Shown here: positions 23,781 through 35,799 of the stretch, in pieces
Layout of the letters: each line of letters begins with the position of its first letter
How positions within the stretch are numbered: the stretch's first letter is position 1
Source of the DNA: Bactrocera neohumeralis
Taxonomy: Eukaryota; Arthropoda; Insecta; Diptera; Tephritidae
NCBI RefSeq assembly: GCF_024586455.1
Contig: NC_065921.1
Coordinates: 6,913,401-6,977,400, forward strand
Length of the DNA: 64,000 bases
Direction: 5' to 3'
Translations under genes and position numbers: made by a program
The notes under the pieces: generated by a model
What the model saw: only the letters and a program-made list of their open reading frames with translations
Database searches by the model: none
Told to the model about the DNA's origin: nothing

Positions 23781-23998
23781 TTCTTGTCAAAAAGTAACAT
23801 TCGTTGCAACTTGTCGAATTGGAAAATAGTAGCAATATTGCATTGCTTGCAGACACTCTGGTATACTCGTTCGTTTCGTTTGCTTCGCCATCAGGTTCGG
23901 TGACAAAAGTTAATTTCTTCGTTTTTGCCTTTGCCTTGGCTAGTGAGTTTCAATTTTTGTGCATCGGTTTGCAGAAAAATAAATTTTTATAAGAAACG
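23780..23998 (+). other. NAT1: Candidate untranslated first exon of NAT1
   Basis: This is an inference. The stretch ends in aagaaacg|gtaagtgc, a strong splice donor with the cut after 23,998. It lies upstream of the strong acceptor at 26,778-26,779 that precedes the NAT1 coding exon, giving an intron of about 2.8 kb. The candidate exon contains no ATG that I can find, as expected if NAT1 is read from a non-AUG codon further down. The transcription start is not determined, and other first exons in 24.3-25.2 kb are possible. Confidence 0.4.
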
Positions 23999-26779
23999 GT
24001 AAGTGCATTTACATTATACAAATTATATATAATTTTATGGATTCTTAGTGTGAGTGGAAATTAAATCATTAATACGCGTAAAACTAAATGTGAAAATAAA
24101 ATCGAACTTAGCAGACTTGTGGACATGAGTTTTCCATTCGTTTCTACGAGCATTGCATACATACATAAAAATTCTTTATAAACTATTGTAAATCGTGATT
24201 TTAACTGCATACAAATCGATTATTTGCAAAAATTTATGCTGCAGTGAATTATATTAGTGGGTTTTTAAGATTAAGAATTTTTTATCTTAACGATTTTTTC
24301 GCTATTGTAAAGAAAATTCGGACTTTTGAAACAGCGCTGCCGACGTCGCAGTAGCAGAGCGTTAGGATCGCAAAACAATGCCAATGAATCACACGAACGT
24401 CGTCGCAACCAAGATGGCGACGACGTTGATGTGTTGTTTTGCCTTGTCGCGCGCCCCGCCACATCTTCCATTTCTAGTATACATACACTAGGTAGATGCA
24501 CATTTCCTTACTCACGTATAACTTTTTCATCTTTTTCCCTATTATAATTTATTGTGTACATGAGCTACATGCTCTTATATAGATAGGTGCATATATTGTG
24601 TTAGCTTCATTTGTTGGATTTTCCGTTTTTAATCTTTGTTACCTACCTGAGACGCATCTTGTTTGTGAGATGTATCATGATGCACCATTGTATTTATCAA
24701 ATATTTTACATATGCATATATTTAATTGAAAATGTTTTCCTTTAAAATACATTGAACTGAATTTCGACGTAATTGTTCGATATTTGACCTCTCTTATACT
24801 AAATGTTTTTTACAGTCATAAGTCGTTATGTGGTCACAATTTCTCGCGTTAAGCCTCAAACTCCGTTAATGCATGAAAAAGCTCAAACATTCCAAAATGT
24901 ATACGAATGTTTTGTGGGGGGAAAGCAGACGTCGGGGCAGTAAAAATGACGACAGCGTCGCGGTAAACGGCGGTGGCAACGGTAATATCGCAGCAGCAAG
25001 TGCAAAGTGAAAATTAAACGTTGCTTAGCTCAAGTGAAATGAGACGGCGACGGCACAAGTCTGAATTGAGGTCGAAATCAATTTAAAGCTCTGTAGTGAC
25101 CATCAAAATATATATGTATTGAAATTATCTATATGTGCATGTAGTGTATATAAAATATACAAAAAGAGCGTTAGATCAGTGCTCGCTTGAACGTTACTTT
25201 TTAAATTAAGCTATTAATATTAATATTTTTGTAAATAAGCTGTTCACGCTTACGAGTTAAAGTTGGAGAATTACATTAATAGTTAGAATGTAAGCTTGCA
25301 ACCATTAAAGTACGATGAAAACACGAAAATCACCCTCGAAACGCGCATGTACGCCTTGTCTTGCATCTATCTATTTTTTTCATATACTTATGAACTTTTA
25401 AATGTATATAAATGCTATTGACTACCTTACCCCTTGTGGGGGGTTTTTGTTCTCCTTCAGTGTTTACACACACACACACACACACATCTTCGACGTTGAA
25501 TTTCTTTGTGATTTCGCTATATGAACAAAGAAAGTTCATAACGAATAATTTACTCTGTAAAGATTTTAAAGCGTCAACAAATTATTTGAGGGTATTGAGG
25601 GTCGTTATAAAATAACTTTTATAATTGTCAAATTCTTTGTGGTGACCTGCAGGGTGTTGTCTTTTCTTAGACGTACTTATGTATCTAGTATATTATATTT
25701 CGATCGATGTTTTAGTGGCCTTAAGATTGACATACAATTTATCTTTGTTGAGCTGTACTGCATTGTAAATTTCTGTTGGCTACAGTTCTGGAAATTGTGG
25801 GACTGTACTATTCCTTCACAATTTTGTTCAACAAATTCGTATACAGTTTTATATATACACATTCATGAAGAAAATTATGACCTGCTATCCTAAAAATCTA
25901 TTTCCAACTTTATATTATACTTTTGCTTGTATTAGGTTTAAAAATTCTGTATGGCACATATTAACTCAAAATCTAAGAAACCAATGAGTAATCATGGAAA
26001 AATTTTCCTACTTTCATTATTTGCAGATCAACTGTTTAGGTATGTCATATATTTACTCTCAAAATTTGGAATATTATATTATTAATATTTGCTCAGTAAT
26101 ACCAGCTCGGTAGTAATTGTTATCTAAAAAAATTTGGTTTGTGTGGCAGCACTTATTTGTGTGCTATTTCAAGGGACACGATTCTACAAAGAATTTACTG
26201 CAGGAATCGTCAACAAATTTTTATACGCAACATGCTGGAACCTACATACATAGGTAGATGGAAAAACGACCAAAACGCAGCAGTAGCAGCAAAATCAGCT
26301 GCTTTAGAAGCGACAGGAACTGGAAGTGTAGGTAGACAGACGAACATACAAAGATCGAGTAGTTTGAAAACAGGTATAGAGATAAAGTGCAAAGTGAAAT
26401 GAGTAGAGTGACTTTTTTGTTATTGTTGTAATTTTGTCGGACGATGCAAAAACTTGTACCACAATTTTGATGGACAACTAGTTTATCGTTGTGCTTCGTA
26501 GTGTACTGTTCATTAGCTAAGAGTTAAAATAAAAATTATTCAACATATGCTAAAAATATACAGTGTAGAATAACCGTTTTCAGGAAGTTGCTTTTCAATT
26601 AAAGAAATGCAACAATTTTAACGCTTTCGCTTGAATGTTTGCTTCCATCATTTTTAATCCTTAGTGCTCATTTGAAAAGGTTGTTAAAATTATCTAAATA
26701 TATATCAGATATATTTATATAATACACGCACATAAATATAATACAAAATAATTAACCAATATTTTTCTTTTACTTGCAG
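23999..26779 (+). other. Probable NAT1 leader intron, with possible alternative leader exons
   Basis: Bounded by gtaagt (23,999) and a pyrimidine tract plus ag (tttttcttttacttgcag, ending 26,779). Inside, 24,310-24,470 and 24,900-25,070 are less AT-rich than their surroundings and could be alternative untranslated exons. A CA microsatellite lies at 25,466-25,486. 26,130-26,400 carries an open frame without family resemblance. No separate gene is supported. Confidence 0.4.
25466..25486. repeat. CA dinucleotide microsatellite
   Basis: About ten uninterrupted ac units inside the probable NAT1 leader intron. Confidence 0.9.
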
Positions 26780-27217
26780 AATAATTTCATATACAAGGCA
26801 ATTGACTTTGAAGAAAACAACATAATTTTCCAAGAAAACAAAGTTTTAAATTATACAACACTTGTAAAGATATCATATTATTATAAATTGTGGAAATCGC
26901 ATACCTGCGATTAAAGTAGTGAAATTTTGTAATCACTTACAACTTGTTTGCGTCTTCATTCGTTACAAATTTTACGTTATCGGCAACCGTGAGTGTGTGC
27001 GTGTGAGTTGAGTGTATCGTTTAAATCTCCAGTCACACAGTGGGTCAATCAGCCAGTGATTAGACAGTTATCAAACTTAGCAGTTCATCTGAGCAAACTA
27101 AGCATATACATACATTTATATATATACACCAAAATATTTCCTTTTCAAAAAGTAGACGAGCTTTATTGATTTGTCAACGAAGCGCTACGACATCAGACAG
27201 TTACGTCAGCAAACGTC
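26780..27217 (+). promoter_or_regulatory. NAT1: NAT1 5' leader, free of ATG
   Basis: From the acceptor at 26,779 to the proposed GTG start I can find no ATG in any frame over 438 bases of AT-rich DNA. In the NAT1 frame the last upstream stop is the TGA at 27,167-27,169. Absence of AUGs lets scanning ribosomes reach a weak near-cognate start, and it fits the known non-AUG and cap-independent translation of this gene family. The catcagacag/ttacgtcagc text just before the start includes an in-frame ACG at 27,203, which is the alternative near-cognate start. Confidence 0.6.
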
Positions 27218-30200
27218 GTGTTAGCTAGCTATAAAGCAGAATTTCAAATTCTTTACCCACAAGTTAACGAAAAAGTTTTCACCATTCCTCATTCAACGCT
27301 TAGTGATCACTTCTCGCAGCCTTACGACGACCCAAGGCAACGTTGGGATCAAACCAGCGACCGTTATTCAGGCACAATAGCGCAGGACAGGATCGTGAAA
27401 TCAAGCACCATTGAGGGAGGCAGCAGCACCGGTGACACCAGTATTGGCGGCAGCGGTTTACACCTTGCAATAACGGCTCATCAAACTGATACTGAGCGTT
27501 TTAACGACAATTCGTGTAACCGAGGAGGAGGAGGCGGCGGCGTTAGCGTCAGCTGCGGCGGCCAATCCCCGCCCACACCAACGGTTGGTAAAACTCTGTT
27601 AAATACAAGTCCCAATCTTTTGCCGATTACCACTGCGTCGGATACTTTTAACAATTTGAAAAATTTAGTCAAGATTGATAAGGGTTCCAATCCAACAAAC
27701 GGTAACACCAATAGTGGTGGTAGTAGTTATCGCCCAAAAGGGAATAACGTTGGTGGTTATAAAAATAACTCAAACCTTGCCCATACAATCGGTGTTTCTC
27801 CTACATCTACCGACGAACGTGGTCTAATTTCCGGTAACGGTAGCGGTTCATCTGGTTCAGGAATCGTTGCTGGAGGGCGTGCTGGAGCAGGAAGCTCTTC
27901 GGGATATATTAGTTCAACTTATAACAGGAATTCCGCCAAAATTCGTCAATACGATTCGGACGTAAGCCCACGACCTCGACGAACTTACCAGGGTGACTCG
28001 TCGTCGTCGCGTTACTATAACAAGAATAGTGACACTTTGGGACAGGGCCCCAAATCAGTTGGTACAAGCGGTAACGGCACTCTAAGTGGTGCTGGTATCG
28101 GACGTGCTATCATAGGTAACGAAGGTAACGGCGGACGCGGCTCATACAACGCCGACGGAAGCAACAACAGACGTTATAACAATCAAAGTTCGTCAGATGG
28201 CGGCTACAATAGTGCTAATCGTAATATAAATTCAACCGGTGGCGGAGGCAACAGCTATCGCCAGCAGCAGGGCAACCGTTACGAGAACAGCAATGGGCAA
28301 CAGCGGTCTTATGGCAATTCCTCAAATGCCAATTACAATAGTAATTATTCAAATAAGCAAGGCTATGGATCACGTTCTGGCTACAATGATGGAAATGTAA
28401 ATGCGCGATCAAATCACCGTGAAGACTACGGTAGCAACAACTATCGAGAGTACGACGACACACCACGTTCACGTTATAATACCGGAAACAACAGCAATTC
28501 TAATAGTCTTGAACGGGGCAACAACGGGCGATACAAGCCCTCTGAACAGGGTAACGGCAACGGTCATATTCCGTCTGCCTTAAGACAGGGTGGTATTTCA
28601 ATAGAGGATCGTTACGACCGTGCTTCTAATTCGGCTGATGTTGGTCGAGCTTATAGCAATCGCACTCCACCGATTCGCGGCGGAAATGTTTCTGGCAGCG
28701 GCTCAGTACCAGGTGCACACTCTTCAACACCAACTTCGATAAATTCAGCGTCATCGTCGTCACGTGGCATATCACCCAACTCAGCTGGTGCCACAGCCGG
28801 AACACAACACCCTTCACCATCACCCACGCCACCGCCCCCATCTGCAGGTCGCTGGGTGCCACCATCTTTGCGTCCACAACATGGACTTAGTCAGACCGAA
28901 AAGAACGATGCTGTCTTCAGAAAGGTAAGTAATATAATATTTTTAAGTGTATAGATTTTTGTTTATATAAACTGTAATGTCTACATTTAGGTCCGCGGTA
29001 TATTGAATAAATTAACTCCAGAGAAATTTCAAGAACTCAGCGATGAATTATTGAAACTCGACTTAAACTCCATTCTCATTTTAAATGGTGTGATTTTGTT
29101 GATTTTTGATAAAGCTCTAGATGAGCCGAAATATTCGTCTATGTATGCACAATTATGCAAACGCCTCTCCGAAGAAGCTCCATCTTTTGAAAAAGACCCC
29201 AACAGTTCATGTACCTTTTTAAGGCTGCTAATCGCTGTTTGTCGTGACAAGTTTAATAATCGCCTCAAACGTGACAACGCCGACGGTGACAACAATAATC
29301 AATTTAACAAAGTACATCGACCAGAGTCACAAGCAAATCTTGGCGAAAATGACACCGATGAAGAAGAGCGGCGTCACCTGGCCAAACAGCGCATGCTGGG
29401 TAATGTTAAATTCATTGGTGAACTCCACAAATTGGATATGTTGTCAACAAATGTCCTACATCAGTGCATCATGGAATTGCTGGACAAGAAGAAGAAGCGT
29501 TCAGCCTCACAGCAGGAAATGTGCGAGGACATGGAGTGCTTGGCACAGCTGCTCAAGACGTGCGGGAAGGTCCTGGATTCAGAACAGGGCAAAGAGCTGA
29601 TGAATCAATATTTCGATACCTTGGAACGCCGATCAAAATCGACTGACTATCCGCCTAGGATACGCTTCATGTTGAAGGATGTCATCGAGCTGCGTGAAAA
29701 CAACTGGATACCCCGTAAAGTGGCGACCACTGAGGGACCCGTGCCTATTAAGCAGATCCGCACCGACGATGATACAATTATTCGTACACCGTTCGCACAA
29801 AGGAATCGCGATATGCGCAATAATGATCGCGACGGTGATAGCTGGATGAATCGTTTCCATATAAATCTGCAACCAGGCTTTAATGACATGTTTAGTAGTT
29901 TAAGCGTAACTGGTGCTTCGCCGATTGTTTCACCGTAAGTTTAATCATTTTACCTATTGCGTTGAATAATAAAATTTGTTTTTTTTTTTTTTTATTATAT
30001 TTTACAGATTTGTTGGTAATAACTCCAATCGCCCTTATAATGGACGTGAGCGCAATCAAGGTGGACGTGATGGCAACAATTACAATAACCGTTATAATAA
30101 ACATAATAACCAAAATGGTGGATCCGGTGGAAATCGTGAGGACGGACGTGGTGGCCGCAATGGGCACATGGGGCGAGATGGTGACTCCTCTGGCCCATCA

Positions 30201-32231
30201 CATTATGGCAACGGCGGTGCAAACTCGCTGCTGAACAGCAAAGAACTTGCACCACGCTTCAAACGTAATTTGATGTCGACCAATCAGGATCCTGTAGAAA
30301 ATCTGCAAATGCGTCCTGCTGCCAATTCGCTTCTTTTCAAAGCTGCGTCACAAAATCATAAACTGCCAGCTATGTTGCCAATTTCGACACCGCCCACAGG
30401 TAGCAGTGGCTTCGGCAATAACAGCTCCAGCCGCAGCGGTGCTCCCAGCAAGGATCAACTGTCCAACACACAATATCCGTTACTTGGCACTCCTACGTCG
30501 CACCTAATAAACCCCGCACGCCCCTCGTCGACTCCATCTGCCGAATATGAGAGCGAAAAGCATGTTCAAACCGCCAGCTTGGGTTTAACTTTAGAGCGAG
30601 GTCTAAAAGCTACTTCTTCCTCACCAAACTTCGGCGCAGCGAATAATGTTAACAGTGAAAAAGTAAAACCTACCGACAATAATACAGATTACCCCAATAT
30701 GTCGGATACTGCTTATAAAAAACGTAGCTCCACACCGGTAGATCCACAACAGTTGGTCACCAAACAAGGTTCCGTGGAGAAGATTGCTGGCGCCGGTGCG
30801 AATAAACAGAAGAAAGATAAAGCTTTCAATAAAGAAGAAGTGTTGAAGAAAACCACAATTTATGTTAAAGACAATTTCTTCTACGATTCCGATGACGATG
30901 AGGATACAACTATCACTGACTCCCCAGCTAACGATCAAGAAGGAGATCACAATGATAGCGGCGTTGCTAGTTCGAATGCCAGCGACAGCATCCAAGGCAA
31001 GCAATTTACTAATCTAGTAGATGGATTTTTGGATCTCAAAGTGCCTGAGAAATGTATGAAGGATGTCTGCATTAATATCATAATGGATGTGCTGGAAAAA
31101 GCCGAAGACAAATATTTGAATCGTGTAATCATATTCATGCAAGCCTTACGTAAGCAATGCAATATCAAGCCCAATATCATATTGGAAGTTTTCAAGCAAG
31201 TTATTAACAAAATGAACGAACGTGAAGCTTTAAATCCGCGCATTGCCACACATGTTGCTGGCCTGTTGAGCCGCGCCGTTGGCGATGCTGGTCTACTCAA
31301 ATTGACCGATATTGCCAACTACACAGACAACGGTCAACATTATCCGCTATTTCTGCTCGTGCTGCAGCAACTGCACAAGTCCATTGGCAAGGAACCGCTG
31401 GCTGAGAAATTCCGTGAAAGTAAAATCGACTTAATGAACAGCCTACCGGAAGTGGATCGCAATAAGACGCGTTTAGGCGAAATATTGGACGATCGCAACT
31501 TGGCTTTCCTCTATCCATTACTAAAAGTACAGGCAGAGATGTATAAGCAACTCACAAGCGATCCAAATCCCGCAGCATTCTATAAATGGATCAAAGTCAA
31601 TGTAGATTCCAAATTCTATAAAGATGTCGGTTTTATTAACGCCCTCATGACAGTTATAGTAAAATATATAACACAAGTGAGTACTAAAATCTAACTGTTA
31701 TTTAATGTGAATTATTATTAACTATTATTTTTGTTGCTTTTTTAGGAGACAACTCTAGCAGAAGGTACCGACACCAAAAAACATCCAGATCGTGCCACCA
31801 TTGAGAAAGAGGAATCGTTGCTGCTCAAATATTGCCAAATTCTGCAAACATTCCTGGGTGGCAGCAACGAACTGCAATTGATTGCTATTTATGCACTACA
31901 AGTGTTTTGCTATAACGAAAATTTCCCCAAAGGTGAGTGCTTGAATAAAATTAGTTATTAATTAATGTAATCAAGCTGAATTTTTACACTCAGCCCAATC
32001 GTTTTTATTCGTAATAAAATATTCACTTACTAATTTTTCTCTCAACGTTTAGGTATGCTTTGCCGCTGGTTCAAATATCTCTATGAAGCCGAAGTAATCG
32101 AAGAGGAGACATTTATTTTATGGAAGGAGGAAATTTCAGACAAATACCCTGGCAAGGGAACTGCATTATTCCAAGTTAACAACTGGCTGACTTGGTTGCA
32201 AGAGGCCGAATCTGAGGATGACGATGACTGA
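27218..32231 (+). CDS. NAT1: NAT1 / DAP5 / eIF4G2-like translation factor (about 1,561 aa, five coding exons, non-AUG start)
   Basis: eIF4G-related scaffold that binds eIF4A and eIF3 but not eIF4E, supporting cap-independent translation in the cytoplasm. Coding exons: 27218-28924, 28991-29934, 30008-31676, 31746-31932, 32053-32231, all with GT-AG borders and matching phases. Residues 1 to about 550 are disordered, rich in Asn, Ser, Gly, Tyr and Arg, then GRWVPPSLRPQ. A MIF4G domain follows (FRKVRGILNKLTPEKF from about 567; LDEPKYSSMYAQLC), a charged linker, an MA3 domain (FLDLKVPEKCMKDVCINIIM, in exon 3) and a C-terminal W2 domain ending in NNWLTWLQEAESEDDDD. Exon 1 has no methionine codon at all, so initiation must be non-AUG. 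GTG 27218 (G at -3) is my choice, by analogy with the GUG start of vertebrate DAP5; ACG 27203 is the alternative. An unspliced read-through of exon 1 ends soon after 28,924. Confidence 0.93.
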
Positions 32232-33755
32232 ATTTAGCAAATCCATTAACGCAATAAATAAAAACAAAATATATTTAAACACAAATTATTAACATATTAA
32301 ACTGATAGATAACAAAGTAACAAAAATCAAAAAAAAAAAATAATTAAAACAAAAAACTTTCGAAATGAATAATGCGTTGAATCGTTCGTTAGCACATTCT
32401 GAAAATTAACACTCCAAATTAAAATTTAAAAAAGAATGCTGCATGAAGGCAAAGATAAACACATGCACGCTAGTTTCAACAAAAAAAAATAAAAATGTGA
32501 ATTAGAATTATAAAAAATATTTATAAAACATGAACAAATTAAGCAAACATAAAAGCGACAAAAGATCAGACTTCATAAACTGGGGACAATTGCGACGAAA
32601 TGAATGATAATTTTGAAAGTAAACTTAATACACTTATTGTACTGTACTCCAGTTCTATATTTATTCTCTCTCGATAATGCAACATTACATTGTGTGAAAG
32701 AAAACAAAGAAACAATTTTAGATAATTACCATTCAAACTAATTTTCTTAAACTCGACCTTCAACGCTCAGTAATTTTTTAGCAAATTTATTTCAATACAA
32801 AACTCTGAATACTACGACTTTATTTCTTAATTTAAAATGAATAAACAAACAAAAACAAAATATTTAACAAAAAACACATTTTACTAAATAGTTTAAATTC
32901 GTTAATAACTAAATGCTTTTGATGAGTATGAAAATTGGAAAGCAGTGGTTGGCATAGCGCAAATAGTGTGTCTACAAACAAAAACTAGCAATAAAATGTA
33001 ATAAATAAATGAAAATAAATTATAAACTGCTGCCACTACACTTCCCTTTGTGATCTATTTCTAAATACTTGAAATACATATGTCCGCATACCGGCTCGGG
33101 ACATTTTTGTGAAATTTTTGCCAAATTAGCGTTAAACTTTGTGATTAATATCGCAGAAAAATGGCCAGTGCAAATCGAAACATTTGCAGAAAACACGAAT
33201 GTCCAACTGTTACTGAAGAGGATTATGCAAAACAAACAATATATTATCCAATTTGAACTTTAAGAAGAAAAAAGTCGAAATAAAGCGAAATAACAGCTGC
33301 CGCAACGAATCTATTGTTGTTTTATTATTCTTTGAACATGGTTATATTAAGTGGTATGCTGATACCAGCGAAAAAATAAGCGCGTAGAGAGTATTGTGCT
33401 TCTCGCCAGGCGTGTTTTTGACGAGAGAAAGCTTTTCATAAATATCCGCCAGCTGCTTGAAGCGAGCTTTCTGTAAACTTTTACTCAATCTTTAGCGAAA
33501 ACATACATATGTATGTATGTATTCCTATATCATTATTAAATTATATTTTAGTAGCAGAGAGGAGATTGTGTGAATATAACTTAAATATTTCTTATGACAA
33601 ACTGCACAATTTATTTTTATTCAAACAGTATAAACATTCGCTTATAAATAAACATTTTGCAACAAGCAATAAACAACAAATGAATACAAAACAACAAATT
33701 TGTACTGTCGACGTATCGCCAGAACGACGCTCAAATTGAAACCACTCGCGCTCAC
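32232..33755. other. NAT1 3' untranslated region and intergenic DNA
   Basis: AT-rich DNA follows the NAT1 stop, with poly-A signals at about 32,252 (aataaataaaaa) and further aataaa texts near 32,490 and 33,000, suggesting alternative 3' ends. 33,060-33,250 has an open frame with no recognisable product. 33,500-33,720 is non-coding and borders the 3' end of the minus-strand GstE10-like gene. Confidence 0.5.
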
Positions 33756-34475
33756 TCACTGTCTACTGCTTTTGATTTCTTCATATGCCTTCTTCCACAA
33801 TTTTTCATATTGCTTCGGCAGTTTGCTGTGCACCAGTTCCGCGTATTCCTTCAAAGCAGCGTCCGAGATTTCCGCATAGTAAGGAAGCGCCTCCATACGC
33901 TTCAGCCACTCCGCCAACTTCGGCCACTTGTTACTATCGACAGCTACAAATGTGGCACTTAAGACACTGACCGTCGAAACAATGCTGAAATCGGCGATGG
34001 TCAAATGCTCACCAGCCATATACGTGCTTTTAGTAAGAAATGTTTCCAACAAAGTGTAAGCATTTCGTATTTGCTCGAACTTTTCTTTTGGTATATCGGT
34101 GATATTCTGTTGAAAGAGTGGACCGGTGATTTGCTTCATGCAAGTGGCAAACAATGTGGCTGCTTCGTAGTATAGACGATGATCCACTACGGCGCGCGCA
34201 TAGAAATCAGCTGGATAGAGTGTGTCATCCTTGCCGTACTTGCGTACCAGATAACCGGCAATGGCATGCGAGTCCACAAGTATGTGTGTACCATCCTCAA
34301 GCGTGGGTACTGTGTGCTGGGGATTCTTTTCTACAAATTCCGGCTGCATTTGTTCTTTGGCAAAGATGTTCACCTCACGAAATTCAAAGTCTAAATCGAG
34401 TGCTTTAAGCGTGAGCAAGACGGTACGTGTCGGTGTGCTCTTTTTCGTGCCATATAAGATCAATTTCGATGCCAT
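33756..34475 (-). CDS. GstE10: Epsilon-class glutathione S-transferase, GstE10-like (239 aa)
   Basis: Single-exon cytosolic GST. Thioredoxin-like domain: Ser13 (KKSTPTRT) is the catalytic serine, His54 and cis-Pro57 lie in NPQHTVP, and DSHAI follows at 69-73. The helical domain has HLTIADFSIVSTV. What identifies it is the extended C terminus, KLPKQYEKLWKKAYEEIKSS, which other GstE proteins lack and which matches Drosophila GstE10 as I remember it; the length (239 versus about 240) agrees. It is the only GST here on the minus strand. Divergent orientation relative to the rest of the cluster may be ancestral. The start is the ATG whose complement lies at 34,473-34,475. Orthology is recognised from memory of the family, not by search. 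Confidence 0.95.
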   Translation of the reverse strand: MASKLILYGTKKSTPTRTVLLTLKALDLDFEFREVNIFAKEQMQPEFVEKNPQHTVPTLEDGTHILVDSHAIAGYLVRKYGKDDTLYPADFYARAVVDHRLYYEAATLFATCMKQITGPLFQQNITDIPKEKFEQIRNAYTLLETFLTKSTYMAGEHLTIADFSIVSTVSVLSATFVAVDSNKWPKLAEWLKRMEALPYYAEISDAALKEYAELVHSKLPKQYEKLWKKAYEEIKSSRQ

Positions 34476-34616
34476 TGCTTTGATTCGGTTATTTTAATTA
34501 TTATAATATTTAATATCACTGTAAAGTCCTAACGAAGACAAAATACGCGTAAGTCTGCTTACTTTGCTGGCTGCTTGGGTACACCCACTGCTCTTAAGCG
34601 TTATTGCGGCATTAAC

Positions 34617-34648
34617 TGACTGAATAATCGCGTACACTCATTTATATA
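34617..34648 (-). promoter_or_regulatory. Core promoter of the GstE10-like gene (TATA plus initiator)
   Basis: On the minus strand TATATAAA (34,648-34,641) is followed 27 bases later by an initiator TTCAGTCAG, with the expected start A at 34,621. This leaves a leader of about 145 bases before the ATG. A possible very short leader intron (gtaagc at 34,562 to acag at 34,519) is too small to trust. Confidence 0.6.
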
Positions 34649-34649
34649 A

Positions 34650-35795
34650 GTATGTACATTGTTCCCAATCACTCTTCCAGACCAATTGATTCTCCGCTGC
34701 GATAAAAGCTTTGGGGCATATACTGCAGATAAGATACGCTTACCCGTGCTTAATAATGACGTAAGAAACTTGCTTTATTGGCCACACATTCAAACATACA
34801 TATGTATGTACATTGTTTGTTAAATTATTTTTAAGAGGGTAAGAAAAAAATAAACAAAAGACGGCAGTTCTGATTACATTCAAATTATTTTATTTTTAAA
34901 TTGAGGCGACTACAGTGACCACAATGAGTGATCATCACCTGCGCGCGTCACTTAATCCTTAATTAATTTTAATTAGAGAAAAGCTTTAAGTTTGACGTCA
35001 TTTCGCGGACGCATTAACAGTTAACCTTTATTTATCTGTACATATGAATTTATGTGTAAGCATATGTCCAGTTATGTGTCTTGGAAATGTAAAAATACTC
35101 TATATTGCACAGAATTTATTTAGTTGCATGGAGGGCAACCGCAACAATAACTGATTTCTAAAGCTTTGTTTTGAAACATTAGAGCGTGTATGGTTTTTCC
35201 ACTAAGGAAAGTGATTGGGAATTTCAATATAAGTACTTCTGCACACCGCATGGGTAAAATTTTCATAAGAATCCAATTTAAGGCTCACAACTTGTGTATA
35301 ATCAAAAAAACATAAACAAAAATTTGTTTCATATTGCGCTAGGTTATACTTTTAAAAATAGCATACGAAAATTTTAAATCGACATCTCGAAGAGTTTTTG
35401 AGTTATAGCTTTCTAAACTGAACAGCTTGGTGTAATCAGTGATATCGGTTTATCCTAAACACATTTTTCTCGAAACAGCATTTTTCGAATTTGACGCAGT
35501 GATTACTCGGAGACAAATGATCCGCTCATTATGAAATTTCTGATTTTGTGTAAATATAATATGGAGTTCTCCTTACCATAACCTACCAGTTTTTGATTTG
35601 AACAAAAATCGAAAACAACTTTTTTTCAACTGTATGTAGTGTTTGTTAGGTTTCATCCACGGAGAAGGCCAGAATCACTGCAGCTTTTTTAACGCCGTCG
35701 GAGATGGCGTCAAACTCGAAAAATATTTAATTTTTATCTACAACACTTTTACTGGGTATTCTTAAATATGTACATATGTAAGTACTCTTTAAATA
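34650..35795. other. Intergenic DNA without a recognisable gene
   Basis: AT-rich, with tacatatgta palindromes near 34,797 and 35,770. No open frame resembles a known protein. The right edge runs into a large dispersed repeat at about 35,800. Confidence 0.4.
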
Positions 35796-35799
35796 CAAC

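Noticed and set aside
28925..28954. Extension of NAT1 exon 1 as a separate short isoform
   Set aside because: The nine extra codons come from reading into a consensus gtaagt intron; no evidence of retained intron, so only noted.
28215..30255. Antisense open frames over the NAT1 exons
   Set aside because: They are shadows of the NAT1 reading frame and fall in its low-complexity codons.
34519..34562. 44-base leader intron in the GstE10-like gene
   Set aside because: Donor and acceptor are good but the length is below what fly splicing normally uses.
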